A stretch of 5,696 nt of DNA from Silvanigrellales bacterium (GTDB lineage Bacteria; Bdellovibrionota_B; Oligoflexia; Silvanigrellales; Silvanigrellaceae), in assembly GCA_028285285.1 (NCBI GenBank), contig JANQPW010000503.1, positions 1 through 5,696 of the forward strand, written 5' to 3'. The notes beneath the pieces were generated by a model. It was not told where the DNA came from, searched no databases, and worked only from the letters and a program-made list of their open reading frames with translations. Shown one piece after another: positions 1-5,696 of this stretch; position 1 is the first letter of the stretch; every line of letters starts with the position of its first letter. A program made the translations under genes and the position numbers.

Positions 1-1673
1 AAGTGCTGAACAACGTTTGCACGGGCACCGCCCTCGCACAAAGCGCAACTTGCACCTTTCAGGTCCGACCCATTTCTGCCTTCAACGGCGGCTATTCGGC
101 GAGTTTGTCTGTCACAGATGGAAGCACAGGCAGCAACAGTGTGAGTTTGAGCGGCACGGCCTCAGGATTTGCAACGCCATTCACTTCCACCTGGAAAACG
201 GATAACAATGGCCCAAGCGAAGACAATCAAGTACAGCTTCCACTTGACCCCGGCGGCGCCTACAACTTCACCGTCGACTGGGGAGATGGAACCACGTCCA
301 CTGTGACCTCCCACGATGACACAGACGCCCTGCACACCTACTCTTCGGCGGGCACCTATGAGATTCGCATCGCAGGAACCCTGCAGGGGCTTCGCTTTGA
401 AGGTGCTACTGACGCAGAGAAGATCACCCTCATCAGCGAATGGGGAACACTCAGCCTCTCAAACATTGGGGGAACGTTTGCCGGCTGCTCCAACCTTGTT
501 GTGACAGCTGCAGGAAGCCCAACCCTAACAGGAGTCACGAGCCTCAGAGCCACCTTTCAGGGAGCAAGCAGCTTCAACTCAAGCCTTGCCGGTTGGAACG
601 TTTCAGCCGTGCAGAACTTCTCCAGAATGTTCGAGGGTGCCACTTCGTTCAACCAAGATCTCAGCGCCTGGAATGTGTCCAGCGGTACTGATTTCACCTA
701 CCTTTTTGCGCAGGCATCAAGCTTCAACGGCAACATCACGAACTGGAATGTGGGCAATGGCACCGATTTTTCAGCAATGTTCTTCAATGCCACCAGCTTC
801 AATCAAAACATTTCAGGGTGGGATGTTTCAAAAGGAACAGCCTTTTCTGCAATGTTCAGCGGCGCCACGGCATTCAATCAAGACCTCACTGTGGCTGGCG
901 GATGGGATGTTTCGGAAGGGCTGAATTTCAGCAGTATGTTTTACAATGCAGACGCCTTCAACCAAGATCTGTCAGCTTGGAACGTCTCTAAAGGCACAAA
1001 CTTTGCCTACATGTTTGCCGAGACAGGCTCCTTCAACAGCAGCCTTTCCGGTTGGAATGTCCAGGCCGGTCTGAGTTTTGAAGGAATGTTCCAAAACTCA
1101 GTCTTCAACCAGTCGCTCTCCTCCTGGGTGCCCTCTTCCGGAACGACCTTTGCCAGCATGTTTGCTGGCAACACCAGCTTCAACTCGCCGCTTTTTGCCA
1201 ACACTTCCTCCGGGCAAATCTTCACAGGCATGTTTATGGGCGCAACGACTTTCAACCAAGATGTCAGCTCGATGAACGTGGGCTCAGGAGTCAACTTTTC
1301 CGGAATGTTTCAAGATGCGACCTCGTTTAACCAACCCATTGGCTCATGGAACGTGGGCAATGGACAGATCTTCACCACGATGTTTCTCGTGACAGTTCCC
1401 GGCAGCGGAAGTTTCGATCAAAGCCTTGCCGGTTGGGACATAACGAGCGCAACAAACTTCGGATTGTTTCTTTCCGGTCAAACCCTCTCTCAGGCCAACT
1501 ATGACGCACTGTTGATTTCGTGGGAAGGCCAGTCCGTTAACTCCATGGTTCCCTTTTCAGCTGGATCCAGCAAATACAGCGCAGGCGCTGCGGCCACAGC
1601 CCGAACAAATCTCACAACTTTCGGGCTGGGGAACCCCATGTGGATCATCACCGACGGAGGCCAAGGTCCTTAA
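1..1673 (+). CDS. BspA-like/DUF285 repeat surface protein, 5' partial
   Basis: The frame is open to the left edge, so the first visible GTG (base 3) is probably not the start; residues are counted from it. Residues 1-56 resemble the end of a choice-of-anchor-D/ASH immunoglobulin-like domain, with paired Cys6 and Cys17 and the closing SLSGTASG strand. Residues 58-135 form a PKD-like domain (VDWGDGT at 91-97, HTYSSAGTY at 111-119). Next come the lead-in features typical of DUF285 proteins (EWG near 146-148, GCSNL at 161-165), twelve repeats of about 25 residues (185-490), and a C-terminal cap (NYDALLISW, then SKYSAG and WIITDGG). It ends in TAA at 1671-1673. No LPXTG motif or terminal membrane helix is seen. 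Members of this family are extracellular or surface proteins, often linked to adhesion; that role is inferred here. The gene converges on the lipoprotein gene with 21 bases between them. The domain assignment is strong; the function is not known. Confidence 0.9.
   Translation, partial: VLNNVCTGTALAQSATCTFQVRPISAFNGGYSASLSVTDGSTGSNSVSLSGTASGFATPFTSTWKTDNNGPSEDNQVQLPLDPGGAYNFTVDWGDGTTSTVTSHDDTDALHTYSSAGTYEIRIAGTLQGLRFEGATDAEKITLISEWGTLSLSNIGGTFAGCSNLVVTAAGSPTLTGVTSLRATFQGASSFNSSLAGWNVSAVQNFSRMFEGATSFNQDLSAWNVSSGTDFTYLFAQASSFNGNITNWNVGNGTDFSAMFFNATSFNQNISGWDVSKGTAFSAMFSGATAFNQDLTVAGGWDVSEGLNFSSMFYNADAFNQDLSAWNVSKGTNFAYMFAETGSFNSSLSGWNVQAGLSFEGMFQNSVFNQSLSSWVPSSGTTFASMFAGNTSFNSPLFANTSSGQIFTGMFMGATTFNQDVSSMNVGSGVNFSGMFQDATSFNQPIGSWNVGNGQIFTTMFLVTVPGSGSFDQSLAGWDITSATNFGLFLSGQTLSQANYDALLISWEGQSVNSMVPFSAGSSKYSAGAAATARTNLTTFGLGNPMWIITDGGQGP
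555..1472 (+). repeat. Twelve tandem ~25-residue DUF285-type repeats inside the surface protein
   Basis: Twelve successive units follow the pattern MF-x-GATSFNQDLSxWNVSxGTxF. Each has an S/A/T-F-N (once F-D) turn, a W about eight residues later in most units, and a final Phe before the next M-F. Unit 5 carries a three-residue insertion (TVAGGW) and the join between units 11 and 12 is longer (VTVPGSGS). Units 8 to 10 are the most divergent: unit 8 lacks the NV after W, and units 9 and 10 lack the W. Some units remain close at DNA level: ttcaaccaagatct occurs at 648-661 and 957-970, and aagccttgccggttgg at 581-596 and 1421-1436. This suggests internal duplication within the gene. Confidence 0.88.
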
Positions 1674-1694
1674 AAACCTCCAAAAACGCTTCCC

Positions 1695-3641
1695 TCATTC
1701 CTGACAGATCTTCGCCTCTCGCTGCGCTTCAAAAGCCTGCTCCACCATATAAGAAGCAACTCCACGCCGCAGAACTTCTCCATCTCGTTCAAAAGTGACA
1801 GCACCGGAAAGAAAGGGAACCCGATCTTCAAAAGCACCGGGGTAGAGGCTCATCTTGATCTGGGTGTCGGCAATGGCCAATTTCAGCTCGTCATCGAGGT
1901 CGGCTGCCCGACGTGTTTCTGTGTTGAAATCGAAAGCCAAGGCCAACTCTTCGCTTGCGGGGTCAAAACTCATGCTCATCTTTGTGAGGGCACCAGCTTG
2001 AGCTCCCTCGCCAGGGCAAGCCTCCAGGTTTCGCCCCTCAGCAAACCCACTCATACACCCATAAGCCAAAGCTCGACCACTGCCGCTCACAATCAAGCGC
2101 CCTTCCACCCAGTTTTGACCGTCTTCCTCCTGGTGAGGAATGAGTTTCAAATTGAAGGTTGTGGCCAAGTAAGCTCTGCTCTGAACCGCTTCGATCAGCC
2201 CCTTCTTTGCAACCTGAGCTGCACAGAGACTTTGTGACTCCGCGGCCTCGCACTTGGCCCGGTCGCAGTACTTTCCAATGGCAGACTTCCGGTCAATCTG
2301 CAGTTGATCAAGACGAGCGGTGAGCTCATCAGCCAGAGGATCCTTCACAAACATCTCAGGAAAATCATCTGTAGAAGGGAAGCTCTCGCACTTGTCGAGT
2401 TCAAAGCTGACCTCGGTGAGCTCAGCAAAAGGCAGATTGAACTCCTTGTCAGCCAGTGAGATCTTTCCTCCACCACACTTTCCTGAGGCATATCCAACGG
2501 TTCTCATTTTTCGAGCCAATTCATCACTAGCCCTCTCCAAAGCAGACAGCTCACGGTCGGCGCGAGGACCCAGAGGCTCTGCAAAATGGAGAGCATAGGG
2601 AATAGTTGTGTAGAGATTGCTCCGGTCTTTGAAATCTTCCAGACGGTCCACAGCCGTTGCCATGTCGTCGGGGGCCACCAAAGCCAACTCAGCTTTGTTG
2701 GTCACAACTTTGAGGTTGAGCGCAACGGAAGAGCCAGGAACCAAACAGTCGGCAGCGCCCACATTCAAATCGACCAACTTTCTTTTGAAGCTGGTGATGC
2801 GTTCGCCGCAGATTTTTTCACCACGGGGTTCGGTGGCCATAAACGTCCGCATCTGCTCTGAAACCGCAATGGCATCAAGGACCGGTCCGTGCAACGCCTC
2901 GTTCAGAGGGCCCTCTTGAACATAGGCCGTGCTCTTGAGAGCTTTCCACACGCAGGCAAAATAGTTCTTTTTCTCACCCGCCTGGGCAGTGCATTCAGGA
3001 GCCGCAAAAGCAGCGCTCGCGGCATAGTGACTTTCACACACAGGGGTCGCAACCGGCCGCACCTCAAAAGCGCCATCTGCCAGCTCCTCTGAAACGGCTT
3101 GTTGCCACAGTTTCGCATCGCAGTAACGGGCGAACACCTGCCGCACACGGACCTCTTCAGCTTCACCAAAAGCATCACCGAAGGTCGCCTTCAGACCCTC
3201 AACTTCACCTTCAAACCAAGTGTCAGCAAAAGCCAGTCGTGTGGCCCGATCACGAAGCCCTGACTCGGCCAGGGCTGCATCACGATCTGCCTGAACAGCA
3301 CCAATCTGGGCATCGAGGGCGTCGAGATCGTTTGCAAAAAGAGTAGCCACGGAATCAAGGCGGCGCACAAATGCCTCGGTGTTCTTCCGACTCGCTTCCA
3401 AAACGGCACGAACATCTTCCCCCGTGGTGCCATCTCTCCACACCAAAAGTGATCCGTAGAACTCACGTGTTTCGTTTTGCGGGTTCAGTGAAAACCCAAA
3501 ATCACGATTGGTGGTGATTTCTGGAACCGGCACAACTTCTGGTTCATCTGCTGCAGGCATTCCACAAGCGACAACTCCAGCAGCCAGACTCACCGAACCC
3601 AATTGTGCGAGCAGCGTTGAATTTTTCGTTTTGAACATCAT
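1695..3641 (-). CDS. Large cysteine-rich lipoprotein, family not recognised (648 aa)
   Basis: The N-terminus is a lipoprotein signal: Lys4 and Lys6, a hydrophobic stretch, then the lipobox V-V-A-C with the lipidated Cys at residue 26. Gly follows the Cys rather than Asp, which in enterobacteria would favour the outer membrane. A short acidic/proline linker (DEPEVVPVPE) comes next. Residues about 80-135 and 430-455 look helical or coiled-coil; residues 490-620 look strand-rich. Fourteen further cysteines (174, 202, 217, 230, 278, 299, 389, 418, 459, 464, 473, 529, 542, 646) suggest several disulfides and a location outside the cytoplasm. A YCD-x-AK element occurs twice (173 and 458), hinting at an internal duplication. 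Two ATG codons are adjacent; GGAAGGA at 3649-3655 sits 7 bases from the first, so the start at 3641 is preferred, but 3638 is possible. It lies 17 bases after the barrel gene and probably shares its transcript. I recognise no enzymatic motif; function unknown. Confidence 0.88.
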   Translation of the reverse strand: MMFKTKNSTLLAQLGSVSLAAGVVACGMPAADEPEVVPVPEITTNRDFGFSLNPQNETREFYGSLLVWRDGTTGEDVRAVLEASRKNTEAFVRRLDSVATLFANDLDALDAQIGAVQADRDAALAESGLRDRATRLAFADTWFEGEVEGLKATFGDAFGEAEEVRVRQVFARYCDAKLWQQAVSEELADGAFEVRPVATPVCESHYAASAAFAAPECTAQAGEKKNYFACVWKALKSTAYVQEGPLNEALHGPVLDAIAVSEQMRTFMATEPRGEKICGERITSFKRKLVDLNVGAADCLVPGSSVALNLKVVTNKAELALVAPDDMATAVDRLEDFKDRSNLYTTIPYALHFAEPLGPRADRELSALERASDELARKMRTVGYASGKCGGGKISLADKEFNLPFAELTEVSFELDKCESFPSTDDFPEMFVKDPLADELTARLDQLQIDRKSAIGKYCDRAKCEAAESQSLCAAQVAKKGLIEAVQSRAYLATTFNLKLIPHQEEDGQNWVEGRLIVSGSGRALAYGCMSGFAEGRNLEACPGEGAQAGALTKMSMSFDPASEELALAFDFNTETRRAADLDDELKLAIADTQIKMSLYPGAFEDRVPFLSGAVTFERDGEVLRRGVASYMVEQAFEAQREAKICQE

Positions 3642-3648
3642 GTTTCAA

Positions 3649-3655
3649 TCCTTCC
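3649..3655 (-). promoter_or_regulatory. Ribosome binding site of the lipoprotein gene
   Basis: On the minus strand GGAAGGA lies 7 bases before the first of two adjacent ATG codons. It fills most of the 17-base gap after the TGA of the barrel gene. This supports separate translation initiation of two genes on one mRNA and favours the start at 3641 over 3638. Confidence 0.75.
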
Positions 3656-3658
3656 GGG

Positions 3659-4906
3659 TCAGAAAAACATCCCTGTTTCCAGTTGCACAAAATGGGTCAC
3701 AGGCATGTTTTGGCTGTCCAACTGATGTTTATAGCTCAGGTTGACTTCAAAGGGCACGGGGATCTCCTTGCGGCGAAACGCGGGAACACCGCTGTAGCCC
3801 ACTGAAAACTCCGCCTCATGAGACTGCTGGAAAGTGTCTTTTTCCAGCTCAGAGGAGCTCTCCCCAGCCTCAAAACGATCACTTTCCTTTGTGAAGTAGT
3901 TATAGCCCGCTCCAGCAGTGAGACCAAAAGCAGCTCCGTACTGTACAGAAGCCCCCGCATTAAACTTGTTTCCAAGCTTGAAGTTCACAGGAGCTTTGTC
4001 GACCTCAATAGACTCTTCAGCGGTTTTCAAACGCATCTCTTTGGTGTCTTGGAACTGATAGGTGTACTTGGCATATTGATTGAAAAAGACCCCTGTTTGC
4101 CCCACCGGTTGATCAAAACTGAATTGCAAAAAGGTGTCCCACTGCCCATCACCAAAGGCCGCATCGTTGAGTATGTCGGGATCATCGACCCGCCCCGTGG
4201 GCAAGACCACACCGGCCTGACCAGCAATGGCCACTGGACCTTCCGTCAAAATACCCACCTTAGCCAAGGCTTGAATGTCTCCCAATCCCGTCTCTTGCCA
4301 GGGCTCTAGCTTGCGGTAGCCATTGTCGACGAGTTTGTTGTTCAAGCGATCCACCGCGTCGTTGATGCGCTCAACAAAATCACGGGCACCCTGTACTTGG
4401 TTGTTGTAACCTTCAACGAGACTGGCACGAAACGCGCGCGCGCCCTCCTTCGACTCAAACCCCACACGAGTGTTCAATGCCATGTCATACACAGGCACAG
4501 CGAGAGCCAAGGTCACACGATCGGTGATGCCGCGCGCCAAAATGGGGGCAAATACCGAAACACGCCCTTCCATTTCCGCCGTGAACGTGCCCAACACATC
4601 TGAATCGCTATAGCCGCTGTAGGCCATAAAGCCAGCCGTCAGCTCCCGTTTGAGAGCGTCTTTTTCATTTTTCAGCACATCGGCAAAAGTCAGGTCTTTT
4701 TGAATCGGATTTCCCAAAGACAAAGGTGTTCCGGAATCATTGGTTTTTGATGAAAACAGTGAATTCACAAAGCGGAATGTGAACCGGTTCACACCTTTGG
4801 GCATCACTTTGGCATTTTCGAAGGCCAAAGCGGGCTGAGCAAGCACACCCACGACAGTGCAAACCAGCGGAAGCGCTTTGCAACGGTTCAACAGATTGCG
4901 GTTCAT
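3659..4906 (-). CDS. Probable outer-membrane beta-barrel protein (415 aa)
   Basis: The frame stays open up to an ATG at 4966, but the start at 4906 is chosen. It has GGAG 8 bases upstream, and it opens directly on a classic signal peptide: MNRN, basic residues, a hydrophobic core, then QPALA with predicted cleavage after Ala28. The mature protein is rich in alternating hydrophobic/polar and glycine/aromatic strands and ends in GMFF. A C-terminal Phe is the usual signature for outer-membrane insertion by the BAM machinery. The stretch TGLGD (206-210), a strand, LPTGRVDDP (235-243) and GDGQWD (252-257) resembles the phenol-degradation 'MetA-pathway' porin-like family, so a channel or transport role is possible; that family link is by eye. 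Residues about 152-200 look alpha-helical and lack barrel character, so they may be a plug, loop or periplasmic insert. Downstream lies the lipoprotein gene (17-base gap); upstream, 238 bases away, is the TatT-like gene. Substrate unknown. Confidence 0.85.
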   Translation of the reverse strand: MNRNLLNRCKALPLVCTVVGVLAQPALAFENAKVMPKGVNRFTFRFVNSLFSSKTNDSGTPLSLGNPIQKDLTFADVLKNEKDALKRELTAGFMAYSGYSDSDVLGTFTAEMEGRVSVFAPILARGITDRVTLALAVPVYDMALNTRVGFESKEGARAFRASLVEGYNNQVQGARDFVERINDAVDRLNNKLVDNGYRKLEPWQETGLGDIQALAKVGILTEGPVAIAGQAGVVLPTGRVDDPDILNDAAFGDGQWDTFLQFSFDQPVGQTGVFFNQYAKYTYQFQDTKEMRLKTAEESIEVDKAPVNFKLGNKFNAGASVQYGAAFGLTAGAGYNYFTKESDRFEAGESSSELEKDTFQQSHEAEFSVGYSGVPAFRRKEIPVPFEVNLSYKHQLDSQNMPVTHFVQLETGMFF

Positions 4907-4914
4907 TCTTAAAG

Positions 4915-4918
4915 CTCC
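4915..4918 (-). promoter_or_regulatory. Ribosome binding site deciding the barrel gene start
   Basis: GGAG on the minus strand (within TTGGAGC) is 8 bases from the ATG at 4906. No comparable site precedes the upstream in-frame ATG at 4966. The first 20 codons of the longer frame (MRKRTAEFPF...) would put a charged stretch ahead of an otherwise complete signal peptide. Both points favour 4906. Confidence 0.7.
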
Positions 4919-4988
4919 AATAGTTGTTTCAGAGGCAAATGGGAATTCAGCCGTGCGCTTCCTCATCCAAGCCTCTCATTTCGACAGA

Positions 4989-5046
4989 CTCTGGACATTC
5001 AAAAGCGCGCACGCGAGTCGTGGTGCAAGTTTTGGAATGTCCAGAG
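4989..5046. repeat. Long imperfect inverted repeat in the intergenic region
   Basis: The left arm CTCTGGACATTCAAAA (4989-5004) is the reverse complement of the right arm at 5030-5046, except for one extra base in the right arm. This gives 16 base pairs with a single bulge. The 25-base spacer can itself pair: CACG (5010-5013) with CGTG (5019-5022) around a 5-base loop. No T-run follows the stem on either strand, so it is not a textbook intrinsic terminator. It lies about 83 bases upstream of the barrel gene start and about 100 bases past the end of the TatT-like gene. It could be a processing or stability hairpin, a paired operator (TGGACATTC / GAATGTCCA), or a remnant repetitive element. Confidence 0.8.
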
Positions 5047-5054
5047 GCAACGAG

Positions 5055-5118
5055 AACCGCCACTCTCGAGACATTCAGGTCCCAGAAAATGGCGGTTGTG
5101 GTCACTGCTCAACACAAC
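5055..5118. repeat. Two overlapping short inverted repeats downstream of the TatT-like gene
   Basis: AACCGCCA (5055-5062) pairs perfectly with TGGCGGTT (5090-5097) around a 27-base loop, and the loop holds the palindrome TCTCGAGA (5064-5071). GTTGTG (5095-5100) pairs with CACAAC (5113-5118) around a 12-base loop. The two stems share bases 5095-5097, so both cannot form fully at once. On the minus strand they lie 27 to 90 bases after the TAA of the TatT-like gene, where a 3'-end structure might be expected, but no strong T-run follows. Arms this short can arise by chance, so the biological role is uncertain. Confidence 0.4.
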
Positions 5119-5144
5119 ATCAATGTGATGGCCGGCCCGGTCTC

Positions 5145-5696
5145 TTAGAGACTGCTGCGAAGCCTCTGGAGAATGTCGAGGAACGCAGTGGTTTCAGGCA
5201 TACGATCGGAAGGAACATCTCCCTCTTGAATGCGGCTGATAGCGTCTTCGAGGATGGCAATAGCACCATCACGATCGCCCAAAGCATTTGTGGCAATGGC
5301 CTGGTACTCGTACACGTTGAAGAAGTAATCGCCTGTAGCGGTGTCTGGAATTTCTTCTCCAGCATAGGCCTCAGACTCAATGGCCAGCTCCGCATATTCC
5401 AAAGAGCGCGCGAGGTCACGTGTGGGACCAAAAGGATTCACGGGAGGAAGGTTTTGGAACACAGCAGAGCCCAACCGGTAGAATCCACCTCCTTCGTAGG
5501 TGTCATCGAGGGTCAGACCCGTTTCAACGGTTTCCACCAGTTCACCCGACTGAGCCAAGGAAGAGCCAATGCCTTTAGCACGGGCCCAAGAGGCCATACA
5601 AACACCCTTCCAGAAGTAATACTCTACGGTATCGCCAACCTGAGAAGGATTGATGTGAGCTTCGAGGTCATCCCAGCACCGACGGTAAAGAGCAAC
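5145..5696 (-). CDS. TatT-like (TRAP transporter T-component family) TPR protein, 5' partial
   Basis: The frame is open to the right edge, giving 183 C-terminal residues and ending in TAA at 5145-5147. The internal ATG at 5597 is not a convincing start, because coding-like sequence continues through it (EYYFWKGVCMASWARAKG). The helix with YYFWKGVCMASWARAKG, followed by DDTYEGGGFYRLGS, then NPFGPTRDLARSLEYAELAIE and a last TPR-like pair (YEYQAIATNALGDRDGAIAILEDAI), resembles the TatT family. TatT is known from Treponema pallidum as a periplasmic TPR lipoprotein trimer that partners a TRAP-type substrate-binding protein. The assignment is by pattern recognition; a generic TPR protein is the alternative. 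The N-terminus, where a signal peptide or lipobox would show, is outside the window. It is followed, on the same strand, by the barrel gene after 238 bases. Confidence 0.75.
   Translation of the reverse strand, partial: VALYRRCWDDLEAHINPSQVGDTVEYYFWKGVCMASWARAKGIGSSLAQSGELVETVETGLTLDDTYEGGGFYRLGSAVFQNLPPVNPFGPTRDLARSLEYAELAIESEAYAGEEIPDTATGDYFFNVYEYQAIATNALGDRDGAIAILEDAISRIQEGDVPSDRMPETTAFLDILQRLRSSL

Noticed and set aside
1656..1694. Possible terminator in the convergent gap (GGAGG at 1656-1660 with CCTCC at 1677-1681; two T5 runs on the minus strand)
   Set aside because: The stem is only 5 bp with a 16-base loop. On the minus strand the T-runs at 1672-1676 and 1682-1686 are not preceded by a stable hairpin, and on the plus strand no T-run follows.
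3818..4309. A 163-codon plus-strand frame opposite the barrel gene
   Set aside because: It lies wholly antisense to a well-supported gene, has no recognisable domain, and its composition fits a shadow frame.
4907..4966. N-terminal extension of the barrel gene to the ATG at 4966
   Set aside because: The signal peptide is complete from 4906, and GGAG lies 8 bases before that ATG. The extension adds a charged stretch ahead of the signal peptide and has no comparable ribosome binding site.
4907..5144. Sigma-70 promoter for the barrel operon
   Set aside because: TTGCAC and TTGAAT occur on the minus strand, but neither has a convincing AT-rich -10 element at 16-18 bases, so no promoter is called.
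4924..5148. A 74-codon plus-strand frame covering the intergenic region (TTG start)
   Set aside because: It has a weak start, no Shine-Dalgarno sequence and low-complexity composition. It runs through the inverted repeats and into the end of the TatT-like gene on the other strand.

Overview
The window reads as chromosomal DNA of a Gram-negative bacterium. It encodes a secreted protein ending in Phe-Phe that looks like an outer-membrane beta-barrel, a large lipoprotein with a clear lipobox, and a periplasmic-type TPR protein. Base composition is near 50% G+C by eye. The mix (BspA-like surface repeats next to a choice-of-anchor-D-type domain, and a TatT-like protein) would fit a Bdellovibrionota/deltaproteobacterial or marine proteobacterial lineage. 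That placement is inference with low confidence, because there is no rRNA or other phylogenetic marker here.

Layout: (1) 1-1673, plus strand: the 3' part of a large surface protein. It has the end of an immunoglobulin-like domain, a PKD-like domain, twelve DUF285/BspA-type repeats of about 25 residues and the usual C-terminal cap. (2) 1674-1694: a 21-base convergent gap. (3) 1695-3641, minus strand: an unrecognised 648-residue cysteine-rich lipoprotein. (4) 3659-4906, minus strand: a 415-residue probable outer-membrane beta-barrel, 17 bases upstream of the lipoprotein gene and almost certainly in the same operon. (5) 4907-5144: a 238-base intergenic region with a long imperfect inverted repeat and smaller ones. 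(6) 5145-5696, minus strand: the C-terminal 183 residues of a TatT-like (TRAP transporter T-component) helical repeat protein whose start lies beyond the right edge.

The three minus-strand genes are arranged as periplasmic TPR protein, outer-membrane barrel, lipoprotein. They plausibly form one cell-envelope module, perhaps for uptake or export across the outer membrane, but no substrate can be read from the sequence. The plus-strand surface protein is convergent and probably unrelated in regulation. No tRNA, rRNA, CRISPR array, insertion sequence or phage gene was seen.
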